Below, one piece after another: positions 11,404-23,579 of a DNA stretch of 64,000 nucleotides (positions are counted from its first letter, which is position 1; each line of letters opens with the position of its first letter). Position numbers and translations under genes: made by a program. The stretch lies in assembly GCA_963969345.1 (NCBI GenBank), contig OZ017770.1:1187246-1251245 (forward strand), given 5' to 3'. Source of the stretch: Turbatrix aceti (Eukaryota; Nematoda; Chromadorea; Rhabditida; Panagrolaimidae). The notes beneath the pieces are model-generated. The model did not search any database, was not told the origin of the DNA, and saw only the letters and a list, made by a program, of their open reading frames with translations.

Positions 11404-12848
11404 TTACAATTCGCTGAATGCTGCGCGCAGAAGATCCGTTTCAGCCTTCATTTCGTCGAAACTACGCTTCGGACGCTCAGGTTTCTCAATCTCGGTGTAC
11501 ACCTGATCATTTTTGCCACCGAAGTCCGTTTCGTGGCGAGGCAAAACGTGGATATGAACATGATCAACGGTCTGTCCTGCAGCAGGGCCATTCTGAACCG
11601 TCAGAGTGTACGACTGAGTTTTGTGAATTTCAGACAGCTTCTTAGCAATTTTAGTAGCAGTCGCAAACAGATCTGCATTCTGGATGGGACTCAAGTCATG
11701 TACATCCCGCAGAGCTTTCGTGTTGACATACGCGTTGTCTCCTGAGATAGGGCTGTCGACATTCGGAGCTACCAGAATATCTAAAAAAGATTTTTAATAA
11801 AATCACAAAAACAAAAAGTAAAAAAAAAACTTACGGCCAGGTACCACCGGAGAGATATTGACAAAAGCAAAGGAATACTGTGTTTGATAGAAGATATGTT
11901 CCTTAGGAATCAGGTGAGAACCGAAGTGCATGGGTTCTTGCGGCTCCACACGAAGGTGGTAGTGAATGTTATAGACATCAGTTCGACGATCGGTGAACAC
12001 ATTCAGTCCCTTGCGTATCTGATCGACGTAGGAAAGGTCTATTTCGGCAACAATGATGCCAGTAGTGTTAGAAGACTGTGCGACGACGAAACCATAGGGA
12101 TCGACGACCATCGCGTGTCCATAGGATGAGCGCTTCGGGCTGTGGGCGCCGAACTGAGCGGCAGCGATGACATATGACTGACTTTCGATCGCGCGCGCTC
12201 GTAGAAGTACCTCCCAGTGGGCCATGCCTGTAGGAACCGTAAAAGCCGATGGATATGTAAGGATGTCAGCGCCGAACTGCTGATGGAAGCGAGATAACTC
12301 GGGGAAGCGAAGATCATAGCAGATGTTGAGGCCAACCGAGCCAATGGGAGTTTCAACAGGAGGTATCAGCTTTTCACCGCGGGTTGTAAATTTGCTCTCA
12401 GACAACACAACCTCGTTTGTCTTGATGTTGAATTGGTGAAGCTTGTCATACGAAGCTACGATGTTGCCAGAGTCGTTGACGACAAAGTGCGTGTTGTAGG
12501 GGTGTAGCTCGGGGCTGCCGACCTTGTTGTGAACGACGAAGCTGATCCACATCTGATGCTGGCTAGCCAGCTCTCTGAGCGCTTTAACCGTTCCGGTTTC
12601 CGGGGGATCGGCTATGCCCCCACAGTCCGTAGCCTTGGCAGGCACAAAGTCGGTGCACTCAGGGAAGAAAATCATCTGGAAAAATTTACTCGTTTTTTTG
12701 CATTTAAAAAAATTTATATTACCTTGCATCCTCTGTTCTTCGCCTGTAGGACCAGATCAGCACATTCCTTGATATTTGCCACCTTGTCATCCTTGAATGT
12801 AACCTGACAAACCGCAACCAGGCTTTTGACAGCTCGTCGCAAAGCCAT
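11404..12848 (-). CDS. nft-1: Nitrilase-Fhit fusion protein NFT-1
   Basis: Three exons in phase: 12848-12723, 12675-11835, 11780-11404; 447 residues. The N-terminal two thirds are a Nit1-type omega-amidase/nitrilase: the catalytic Glu is in FFPECTDF, the Lys in SYDKLHQFN and the Cys in NICYDLRFPELSR. The C-terminal third is Fhit: HFGSHLIP, then VVPGHILVAP, and the histidine triad HVHIHVLPR. Worms and flies encode these two enzymes as one Nit-Fhit (NitFhit) polypeptide, and order and length match. Fhit hydrolyses diadenosine polyphosphates; Nit deaminates deaminated glutathione. It is the last gene of a probable three-gene minus-strand cluster, 150 bp after the FAM210-like stop. An acceptor (GGATTATAG) abuts the ATG, as expected for trans-splicing. 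Its stop lies 12 bp from the convergent cuticlin stop. Confidence 0.96.
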
Positions 12849-12860
12849 CTATAATCCAGT
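12849..12860 (-). promoter_or_regulatory. SL acceptor of nft-1
   Basis: GGATTATAG lies directly before the ATG on the minus strand with no paired donor in the short gap to the upstream gene. An SL2-type operon acceptor is inferred. Confidence 0.5.
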
Positions 12861-12997
12861 CCTTCTTGACCCCGAAATTTTTCATCAAAAGTAAAAAATA
12901 ATATTGCGAGTTTTATAAACTCTCTTTATGGCAGTCGGCACAAACAGTAACAAAATTTACTGGCAACTAATTGTTTAACAAAAAACAAAACAAAAAT

Positions 12998-13765
12998 TCA
13001 GGTTCCCGGCTTGATTTTGCGTATGCGGCGAAGAAGAGAGAAGATGATCTGAGTGATGCCAAGGGTAGTGGCGTATCGGACTGGCATCGCGATCTGAAAA
13101 CCCATTAATAAAAATATGAATACACTAATAAAAACAAGCGATGCAACCTTGTAGAGAATCACAGTGACGACAACGACACCAGCAGCCGGAGGAGTAGATT
13201 TGACCTTGTCAACAAGAGCCTGAGGGATGTGGATAGCTTCGAGAAGCGAGGGGATGTCAATGCCACTCTTGACAAGGAGGTAGAAGGAACCGAACCAAAA
13301 ACACGACGTAATAATGTGCACGGGAACAACGATGTACCAATAGCGTTTGAAGTAAAACTTGAGCTTGGCAACGGTGCCTTCTGGTTTTTCTTCCTGAAAG
13401 CAGGAAAATGAGAATGCGCAAAAAGCAAATAAAAAATACCTGGTACAGCTTCAGAATCTCTTCTCTCTTGCGCTTAGCATCCTTTCGCGTGGTTTCCATC
13501 GTTTCCTTCATGCGTACAGGAAGTCTGAATCGACGGAATCGATGCTACAATTTAAGTGGTGGTAATGTACTTCACTGATGACAAAAAATGTCCGTACCTG
13601 TTTTTTGAGAAACTGAAAGGACGGATCACTGCTCCGTGGACCCAGAGAAAAGATTCGCGGCCATGACCGCTTAGGCGTGACGGCAGACAGATGAATCTGC
13701 GATACCGAAGCCACCGCCGGACGCAACTGGCACATGCGCAAGCTGCGCAGTACAAGCGCCGTCAT
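12998..13765 (-). CDS. FAM210-like (DUF1279) mitochondrial membrane protein
   Basis: Four exons in phase: 13765-13598, 13544-13440, 13393-13148, 13093-12998; 204 residues. The N-terminus is an Arg/Ser-rich mitochondrial presequence (MTALVLRSLRM...). A charged helix KDAKRKREEILKLYQ comes next, followed by the DUF1279 core: KRYWYIVVPVH, a hydrophobic segment with FGSFYLLVKSGID, then a late segment IAMPVRYATTLG that aligns with the APVR region of FAM210 proteins. The family (FAM210A/B) sits in the mitochondrial inner membrane and affects mitochondrial translation. The last intron (13094-13147) is 54 nt, a multiple of three and free of stops, so retention would add 18 hydrophobic residues. The gene sits 223 bp behind the TRAP-delta stop and 150 bp before nft-1, so it is probably co-transcribed. 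Confidence 0.85.
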
Positions 13766-13782
13766 CGGCTAAAAGAAAAAAA
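13766..13782 (-). promoter_or_regulatory. SL acceptor of the FAM210-like gene
   Basis: TTTTTTTCTTTTAG lies 3 bases before the ATG on the minus strand, in the 223-bp gap behind the upstream gene. It is typical of a downstream operon gene. Confidence 0.5.
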
Positions 13783-13987
13783 CGGGCCTCAGTTTGACAA
13801 AAAATAAGCGAGCAATTTACTAAAAAAGAACGACACGACAATGACACACAAAGGTAAATAAATATTCGCGATCAAAACGCCTGGTTGGCGTCAAACGTGT
13901 TAAGAGTTAAAAATAATTTATGTCATACAAAAAACCAAGATAAAAAAATGACAAAATGATTCTGAAGACAACGAATGAGCGAAATAT

Positions 13988-14592
13988 TTATCGTTTGTAC
14001 TGGCCGCGAAGGTTGACGGCGTAGTAAACAAGGCCAAGACCCGCGATTGTCAGGTAGGTCTCAGGGTAGAAGACACGAGTGCTCGACACGCCCTGAAAAA
14101 AAAAACTTATAAATCTCGATTCCACGAGAGACACAAAATCCTACGATGTGGGTGTAGACGACGGTTGTCAGAGGCTTGATCGAGTCCGTGCTTTCTTCGT
14201 TGTTGATAGCACGCTGGTAAGCGGCAAACGTATCCTGGTCGTAAAGGTTGGCGGTGAATGTTTGGTAACTCGATTGTTCGTGGGGCAGCTGCCATGAGAG
14301 TTGGAGCCTCGAAGTGTCTTCCGATTCACCGACCTGATAGACGCGACCATCGACGACGGCGTACAGCTGAGTATCCTGAAAACAATTGTTTGATCGTTAT
14401 AGAAAGGACTAAATAAATTACCGTGAGTGGAGCATCGCACTGAAGGCCGAAGTCAACGATGTAAGTCGTAGCGAGGTGGAAAAAGCCGTCGGATGTCGAG
14501 TAACCCGTGACAGAGTCCTTGATTGTGTTGCAAGTCAAGGCATTGGCAGATTGAGCAAGCAGGGCAGCAATACAGATGAGAAAAAGCTTCAT
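13988..14592 (-). CDS. trap-4: Translocon-associated protein subunit delta (SSR4)
   Basis: Three exons in phase: 14592-14422, 14375-14145, 14092-13988; 168 residues, close to the family norm of about 170. It starts with a signal peptide (MKLFLICIAALLAQSANA). A lumenal beta-rich domain follows, with two cysteines (ALTCNTIKD and GLQCDAPLT) and YAVVDGRVYQV. A single membrane segment near the C-terminus (about residues 143-163) ends in the basic tail RGQYKR. This fits TRAP-delta, a lumen-facing subunit of the TRAP complex, which assists insertion of secretory proteins at Sec61 in the ER. It is the first of three close-spaced minus-strand genes. No acceptor lies just before the ATG, consistent with a promoter-proximal operon gene. 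Confidence 0.92.
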
Positions 14593-15127
14593 TTTCGGAA
14601 ATATCCGGACTCTATCACAGCAGGAAAACAGAACAACGAAGCACAGAGCCTTGCAGTCTGATCAACGACAACGCTCAAAATGTGTTTCGCGTGGAGAGTA
14701 CTCGTGCGCAAGCGGTCGATGGAAAAGGGAAGTGCAGCGCAGAAAATGAACGTTATGAAGGACGGTTTTCAGTAGCATTATTCGATACTACGCCTTCATA
14801 AATCATGATTTTGTTTGCAAATACAAAAATGTTAAAAATAAAAATGCAAGTTGAGTTATGGCTTTCATCATTCTACAGATTTCACATTAAGCTCAGTTTT
14901 TTTTCATAAAACTGTCAGTCATGTGCCCAACTTGTATCCTGCTTGTGTACTATGCTTCCAAAAAAATGTGCAGCAACGAAGGGTTTTTTTTATCTCACAT
15001 GAGTCACAAATTATGTCGGCTGTTCAGGGTTCCTGCGCGGAAAATTCAAATGCAAATACATTTTGGCTAAAAACAGCTACGTCTCATGCACTGTTATTAT
15101 AAAGTAGTTGTCTCATAACAGTTATCT
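14593..15127. other. Divergent promoter region, trap-4 / huntingtin
   Basis: 535 bp between two head-to-head genes. It must hold both promoters. No gene recognised; short plus-strand frames here have no coding character. Confidence 0.5.
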
Positions 15128-18100
15128 ATGTTTCGGCGTAATAAACATGACAAAATACAGAAAACGATTGAAACTCTTCGAGCCCATTTACGAGACATAA
15201 CATCGAAGTAAGATTCTATTGTTTCTCTTTGAGTTTATCGCTTCCTCATTGTCAAAACTTTCAGAACTGCAGATCATAGTAGCGCAGGCAAGTGTATACA
15301 TTTGTACGAAGAAATCTACTCAACGTTTACATCCTCTGAGTAAGAATGAGTTGTTTGACAGAATTCTTCTAATGCAAAACGGAATTTAGGGCTCTGAGCA
15401 AGCAAGAACTCTTCAACGGCTGCGATGTCCTGTTCGCGAGTCTCGGTTCTGCGTCTTCGGCGATTCAAATTCAAGCGGATCAAACGATCAATAAGATCTT
15501 CCGAATGTACTACCTCAAAGGCCACATTCAGAAAATCATCGCCCTGCTCCTGAATGAGTTGAATCACTCGTTCGAACGTCACTGGAAGTCCGTCTCTGTG
15601 ACCCTGAATAAGCTTGCCTACTACGTGCGGTACGTCAACGCTACCAAAGGGAGGTAAGTAACCCGCATTACTTATTTCAATCCAATTTTTATATATTCAG
15701 GTCATATGTCTATTGTTTTTTGAACAGCATGGCTGTCATCATCAAGCGACCTGAGGACGGAATTCAGTCAAACATTGTCAAAACGTTTCCCGTCATCATA
15801 AACAGCTTTGGAGGATATCTCTGCGAACAGACGTTTCCAAAAGAACGGGTACGCTTTTTTTTATAATCTTTGTTGTATAAAATAACTTATTTTAGGAAGT
15901 CTTGGAATACGGAATTAAGAATCTTGAATTGGGCGGATCCTCCGGGAGAGCAGCTTGTGTTGTGGTTTCTGAGCTATGCAAGCAAACTCAGCATCACCTC
16001 GACTTCAGCATTGGGATCCTCAAGGGAGTTCTGAACGAGCCAATGAATCAGCAAACCGACACCCGCAAAGTCGTCAACACTTTGGTCACTTTTCGGTACA
16101 TCTGGCCGCTGATTTGTGCCAAACCATCCCGATTCCATACCCTTAGCATTCAAAAGGTGCGTTGAATGTCATATTTTTTAATCAAAAACTAAACTTCAGA
16201 CATTGTTGTGCGCTGCCAAGTTACTCCAGCTGTCATCAAACGAAATCACCGTTGCTACACTGGAAACTATTGAATCAGTATTTTCAATCAACTCAATTTT
16301 CCTCAGCTTTGTGCCTGCCGATATCTTTGCTGCCATATCAGAGCCAGCGACTCCGCTACCCGTTCTCAAGGCATCCGGAGTTGCTACAAATTTGTCAGTA
16401 TCAAATCTCGATGACACGTACTCCTGGGGTTCATCCAACGACATATCAATCGGCGGTCCTGTATTTTTCTCCGAAGCGACAAGTCTGGCCGGCACTGAAG
16501 ACGTTGACGATGAAAACGGCGACGAAGGAAGCAGTGATAGCAAATCTGTCGATGTATTTGTCGATCCGCTTTCAAAGACCGCCGAACAGGTTTCCGAACA
16601 ATCCCCAAACCGTTCCGTTGTCAAAGAAGCCGAAGCCAACAGCAACCAATACTGGCTAGACGGAATCTTGAAGCCGTTTGGAGCTTTCCTGGTCAACATT
16701 CTGGTTCGCAGATTTTTGCTTTCCCAGGAGAACAAAATCATCTGTGATGATTCGGTTCGGATTTCTCACAAAGTGCTTGCCGTCAAGTGCCTTTCTGCTA
16801 TTGTTTCAAATCATCAACAACGGGTTCTTGATGTTTGTGAAAAAATGAAACTCAGCGAAATTTATGAATACGTCGGGCACGATGATGAACAGTTATCCGT
16901 CGCTGCTTTTGGATTCTTTATCGCCGTACAGGGCTACTCGTACTACAGAAGCAAGAATGTTGACCTTAGTAAGTTTAAAAATATTTTTATTATTCTAAAA
17001 ATTAATTTTTAGAAAAATTTATGCTTTACTTTCAAAACATGACGAACACGATGAATCCTCTTCGGGTCAAGGGATCGCTCGATGCCCTGAAAACCATAGT
17101 CAATCTTTTCCACGGCAATCAATATGTCACCGCCTTACTGATGGAATTCTGTCTTAAACAATCGTCGTCGTCGTATTTTCTGGTTCAAATTGCAAGACTG
17201 GAACTCCTGGCTGCAATTCGATGGGAAGACTTTTTGCCAACCATCCGGCAGCGTTATCAGTCGGTTTGCCTGCAGGCCATTATCGCGCAGCTCGGCAATT
17301 CTGATATTCGTATCCGTAATGCAGCCATCACCAATTTCTTGACTTTTTTCAAAAACATCGTGCTGGATTGTCCGCAAGTCAACGACGTCACTGCTGATTT
17401 GAGCTTGGATTTTTCAATCAATTTTCTCAATAGACCGTCCAAGCGACTCCGATTGGCTGACGAAGACAAAATTTGCTACGTCATGAATGAACTCACAGCG
17501 TACTCCTTCGCTGCTGCCCAAATGAGTGATAACTCGATGGCTCTGGTCGTCGGCATCGAGGCGCTTCTCAGCCTTGGCGATTCTATTCAATGGCTCGTTG
17601 TTCGTAGCATTGGAAGCGCGCTGCTACCGAAACTTTTGACTTACGCATCGATGAGTTTGTCACTCGATGAGCTTACTACTGTCATGGAAGTCATTTCTAA
17701 AATTGTGTGTCTCAAACCAGGAGTTCAGCATCAGATTACTACACAAGCTGTTTTGGTTTATTTACGGTTCGTTTTTATTCATTGTACCTTTTTTTACAAA
17801 ATCTTTTAGGGTTCTTAATTTATACTACACCGTCTACTCTGAGCGCATTGTCAACGAAGAAACCAACACCATTACCCAGTCTTTGTTATCAAACGTGGTG
17901 GAAAGTCCCAGACGACATGCTGAAAGCCGTGCTTTTGATATTTCATATCTCGTTGGAACTGGACTGAGACCCTGCAAAGGCGGAAACTACCATGAGAGTC
18001 CCACTCTGAAGCTGCTGGAATCCATCGTGAAGGGTTCATACAAGAACTACGTTGAGCTGCTGGAAGAAGATGCTGATGCCAGATTTTTGAATCCATTGAA

Positions 18101-21100
18101 AACTGCTTTTTATTGTCTGGAAAGAGTTTTGAGCATTTTTGATTCCAACAACATCAATCCATTTTTCCACGAGCTGATGTTGTACGTCAACAGACTTATC
18201 CCATTCTGCGTCGCACCAGCCACGGCTCTGCTTAGCCGGCTTCTACGGGTTATTTTCAAGCAAGACTGTCAAGCCTTGAAAACTTATGCCATGGTTCCGG
18301 CTTCGACCGCTGCTTCGCACAATGTCAACGTCTTTTACAACGATCTCAACCTTCCAAATTTTCTGGCAACTCTGACGGAGCCAACAAAAGTTGATCAATT
18401 GTTATTCAGTCGGTTGCTGCTCAACCGTTTTCACAAGTCCCAGAAGTCAAGATCGGATCACACCAAACTTGTAGAAGTTTTGAAAAATTTTGAACATGTT
18501 TTTTCATTCGTTCTTGCCAGCATGTTTTCGTCAAACAACTTTTCGGACACACGACCACGGATTATTGAATTTCTGAGCATACTACTTCTCGAAAGTGTCG
18601 AATACAAGCTCGCTGATCCGCACAAGAAAATTCTCGACTTCTGCTTCAGCTCACTGAAATCTCCTTCTTTCGATACGTATGAAATCCTGCCAAATCTGCT
18701 TTACTTCCTGATTACGTTGTCTACTGTAGATTCAAATTTGGTACGCCCCGAAGACTTGGAAGCTCTGGTTTTGAGCCTTCATGAAAATCTCGCTTTTGAC
18801 AAAAAGCAATATGGTTCGTTTCTGTGCCCCCTAAAATAATTTACTGTTTGCACATGTGTTTTAGCGTTTTCTTGTATTGCTTTGTGGTTGCTGTACAACA
18901 TCGCACAGGGCAAGAACTACGTCAAGAATGTCTGCCAGATGGTCGTTGACAACACCGAGATGTGGCTTTCTATCGACGCCAAAAAGGTTTTTGAGATATG
19001 GATTCTGGTTTTTGCGTGTTCAAGACAGCATCGTGATTCCCTGTTTCAACATATGTCGGCGGAATTCATTCGTCTGTACTGCGAGTACTTCGTCAACGAA
19101 AGGTTTTTACTGTTCATGCTAAATTTTTATAAAAAAAGGTATATTTTCAGTTACAACGAGCATGACGCTCACTGGAATGGAACCACTCTCATCTGGAGTA
19201 CCTATGCTCTATGCTCCTGTTCAGATACCGCGTTCACGCCTTTCGATCACGTTTGCCACTTCATAGAGCATGCAAACGAATCCCAAGCATCTCACGCCCT
19301 TATCGGAGCCTTGCCGCTGTTGGCTGTTCTCACTAAAATGAACGAAGAGCGGCTTCTCTTGCGACTGAGTTCGACGATTGACAGTCCGACCGAAGCGCTG
19401 AGTCGAATTACCGTTCAAAGTCTGATCACGGTCATCGAGCTTCACACCGGCAACCAGATAGACGACACGGCTTTGAGTTTTGCGACGCAGCTTATCTTAC
19501 TTATCATTCGTAAGGTTTTCCCTATTTTACGTTCAAAAAAAATTCATATTTTAGGCAGCGAACGACGGGTTGGTCTAGAAGTTTCCAAGAATCTCGTTGA
19601 AATCGATTTTTGGAATTTTGTGGCTGACGAATCTCAAAGTGGAGCTAATTTCTGGACACTCTTGTTGGTCGCGCTGAAAGCGACGCAGAATTTGAAGATC
19701 CTAGATCACCCAATTATTGCCAAAACGCCGAAGCACAACATCATGCTGCCGCATCTCGTCGTCGACGTTTTGCAACAACCTTTGTCGCCTGAGACGGTGG
19801 AAGACGTCAAACGTTTAAACGACTTGCCGCGGCTGTTTCTGAACGTATCCACCAAGTATCTGGAGCACCTTTTACAATCACTGTCTCCAGATGTTATGAA
19901 AATAATTTTGCAGTCTGAAAATTTTACTTTAAATATGGTATTTTTTTTATTTATGGTTTTTATGAAAATGGTATTTTTAGAATGACAGTCTTGATTCCGT
20001 GTCACAAAACTTTAACGTCCTCCTACAACTGGCGTCTCCTGATACAAATCCTGAACTTGAAAGCCACGAACCTTTTATCGAGAACTCCCTGTCAAAGTTA
20101 ATCATACAGTCGATCCAGAGTTCAACATCATCCGCTGAAACCTGCGTTCTGGCAAACCTGGCTCTGCTAGTTTCATACCAAGAATTTGCTGAGATTGTTT
20201 CCTATGTCGTAAGTCTACTTTTACCTGTGAACCAAGAATATTTTTATATTTGTTTCAGAAAAACTCCGAGAAACATCAATTTCTCAACAGCGTGATTAGG
20301 CAACTTGAAAAGGTTTCCATCGAGGCAGTCAGTTTCGACCATTTCACACAGAGCGATGAACAGGTCCGAAGTGTTCAAAAAATGTTTGACATGCTTTTTT
20401 CTGCTATTTGGGCACTTCACCCCGGTTGGCTGCCGTCAAATGGACATCAACTTTTGACCAACGTTTATCGGATCTGCCGACATCCGTATACCGTATCACA
20501 GCATTTGCTCGACGATAACGTGGAATCGATATTTGTGCATTGGTTTATCGAACCTTTGGTAAGATTTCTGATTGGTATCCGTTTTATATTAATGTTCTTG
20601 TAGGTTGAATGCTCGCTTCAAAGATCATCGTTGCGCGATGATTACTTTTCGGCGCTAACTGCATTTTTTTCTCTAGAACCTGTGATTTTGGCGTTTTCAC
20701 CTGATTACGATTGCCTGGAACTTATGACACCGTTTTTGTCACTTTTGGTTAAAGTCGTGGAGAGGGTAAGGATATTTGGAATCCCAACGATTGACAATAC
20801 CTACATATTTGCAGATGACGTACAAGCCAACGATTAACACCGCCCAGTTCAAACTCGACGTGCTGACCGTATCAAAGTCCGAATTTTTGAAGGATGACAT
20901 TCTAAATCTGTTTTACGTCGTGCATTCTGTTTCTTTGATTATTCAATGTAAAGAATTCCAAGCCTGCAAGAACAATGTTCTCATCGATCGGGCTTTCAAG
21001 GGTTTGTCGCTTGGGAAATTTTTGCATAAAGAATTTTTTTTTATTTTAGTGATGTGCCGGCTCCCACTTCTATCATCCATGTTTGCCATTCCTGATATGG

Positions 21101-23579
21101 CTCTTCGTCAATCATGGGAGCTAAAAATCGATGCACGAGTTGACAGGATCTCAGTTCCACTCATCAATATTTACATTCTCAGCGATCCAATGGTTATCAA
21201 GGATTTTGTATTCCGGGTTCTATGGCTCGGATGGACAACAAAATCACAATTTGAGAACTACTGCACGTCACTTTTTGGTGTGTTGTCTACGACCCTTATT
21301 GGAGACGACCTGAAAACTGTTGAAACAGAAGAAAAGCTGTACCGAAGCACCCATGCAGTTTCGTGCGCTGTGGAAGCCATCTGCGATCTTTTGGTTCAAA
21401 CATTGTTATTCCCGTGTCCTGGAAACGACATCGTAAGCACCTACATGAAAAAGCAACGAAACCGACCTGAAAACCAACTTTTTCTCTCATCAAAGTATGG
21501 ACGACAAATGAAGGCACTCAAATTGCTGTTAGACAGGAATCTGCAGACTTCGTTCACGTCTAACCATTCTTGGGATTTTGTATTGAACAGGAACACCTAT
21601 GGCATCGGTCAGACATCCCTCCACTATCTTTGGTCGATTACAGGGGTCTTGGAGTCAAGTATAGTCGGTGACATCTCTCCAACGATTGAGTCAAGACTTG
21701 TACCATCGATGAGTAATTACATGATGACGCAAAGTACTGATTTGGATATTTCTTCAACTCTCAAAGCGCTGCTTGACACTTTTGAACACTGGTTTAGCAA
21801 AGACGACATTTCCATGATTTTACGTAACGTTGTCGTTCGCTCTGTAGGTTTTTTACTTTTCCACTAAATTTTTTATTTTTATTTTTGTCATTTCAGCTTT
21901 TGTTCCTGACAGATATGGTATCTGACAAGCGGGACTATCAATTTATCAGAACCGAGATGCGAAGACATTTGCAGTCTATCGATTGCGCTGACAATACGTT
22001 CGATGCCATGGCGCTGTTCCTCCTGCTGAAGTCAACTGCTGTCTTGGGAACCGATGAATGCGATACGGATTCACACCAACAGCTTCTCAAGATGGTCGAC
22101 GAAATGGTGGTCATGGGCTATGAATCCACGAATCTGAATGTCTTGCTGTACACTTTACAGGGGGTGTCCTACGTCATTCAGGGCTATCTTTCGGACGAGT
22201 TGCCGGGAACCATGAAATCGACTGACAACCTGGTTTTACAGGTTATTAGCAACTTTTGTCTTCCATCCGACATTTCAACTATTTAGTAAGTTTTCAAGCA
22301 CCATTTTGTTAATTCATTCTCTTTTTTTTGCTTTAGTAACAGTTTTCCCATCGGTTACGAACAAGTCGTCTTTGAAAACGCATTTCGAATGATGGAAGAA
22401 GCAGTTGCAGTGACGGAACGATACAAGCATACTTTTCTATCGGTAGGAATTGCAATTTCGAATTGTTTAAACTTCTTGTTCATCTCCTGAGTGTTTCCAA
22501 TTCCCTTTTAGTTGATCACCAAGCTGTACGCCGAATCCCGATTGACTTGCAAACAAAAAGACATGCTGAGAGCAGGCATTGAGTCACTCATGATTCACAG
22601 CAACATCTACGGCCGACAATTACTTCCGACAATCATGGGTGAGTCATGGCAAAGCACTCGCGCCCTGTTGGCATCCTGCTGAGTGAGAACTTTTTTCTAG
22701 ATTGTCTTTCTACCTGTCAATTACAACCACTGCACATCCGAAGTACCGTTTCGTCTTACATCGTATGCGTGTACAAAGGTGACTATTTAGCCGGGGTGCC
22801 AATGTTTTAATTGGATGTCCTGATTTTTTAGGCTTATATATCCACTCCGACACCAAGGCAAGCAGAATTGTGGATTGCAACCATCTTATAAACATGTATG
22901 CATTTTAGAAAAAAAAATTACCGTTGAAACACTGTTTGTACAATTTTAGCATAGCCGCATTCTGCTCACAACCCATCGGAGAAGAACTCGCTGAAATCGT
23001 TGCTATTTTACTCTCCACAGCCGCTCCTACGGCCAGCATGATGGAGGATATCACGAAAATGCTGTTAACGACTTCTCTTGACTCATCTGGCACTAACCAG
23101 CTGCTAAGTCAGTTTGATATATCTCTACTGACTATTTTTCGACAGTCCATTTCACTCATTGCCAACTGCTCTAAGATATCCGTGCTTGACAGCGTATTGA
23201 ATAAGATTTTGTCGTCGGTTACCAGCGGCGACGCCAAGAACCAATCAGAATATGGCGTATTTATTTTATCATTAATTGTCATTGCTGAGAGTCAAGTGGA
23301 AAACACGTCATTATGGTATGTCGTGCCATATGGGGTTGTACATTATCCCTATTTACATTTTCGCTGTTTTCAGGACAGCAGCTGTCGTAAATGCTTTCAA
23401 TTTCCGACAACTCAAACCTGTTATGCGTGAACTTCTTTATAGGCAAAAGAAATTCGCCGATACGGTTTGTTCAGCGTTCAATAAAAACAAATTTACATGA
23501 TTGATGTTCTTTTCAGATAAAAAAATCTCCTAACCTTGCAATAATTCAACAGTTTCTCAGTTCGAGTGATCAAGAATGA
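15128..23579 (+). CDS. htt-1: Huntingtin orthologue, no polyglutamine
   Basis: Twenty-four exons close exactly in phase: 15128-15207, 15265-15339, 15390-15653, 15728-15848, 15896-16156, 16200-16968, 17013-17766, 17810-18813, 18865-19102, 19151-19509, 19555-19937, 19981-20208, 20259-20558, 20604-20765, 20815-21001, 21050-21843, 21897-22285, 22337-22442, 22512-22638, 22701-22778, 22832-22895, 22950-23315, 23374-23464, 23517-23579; 2420 residues. Identity rests on stretches I recognise from vertebrate HTT: GWTTKSQFE with LFGVL (human GWTSRTQFE with LLGVL), VVRSLLFLTD (human VVRSLLVVSD), SSYFLVQIARLELLA (human SSYWLVRTELLETLA), an early TLRY-like TFRYIWPL, and an Asp/Ser-rich linker at about residues 330-420. 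The rest is helical, HEAT-repeat-like. The N-terminus MFRRNKHDKIQKTIETL is amphipathic like the N17 region but runs straight on, with no Gln or Pro tract. HTT is a scaffold for vesicle transport and autophagy. The gene symbol follows the C. elegans name from memory. Confidence 0.88.

Noticed and set aside
15316..15582. 88-codon minus-strand frame upstream of huntingtin exon 3
   Set aside because: It is the complement of huntingtin exons 2-3, which join in phase with the rest of the gene.
16196..16741. 181-codon minus-strand frame inside the huntingtin gene
   Set aside because: Antisense shadow of exon 6; the plus strand joins in phase with all its neighbours.
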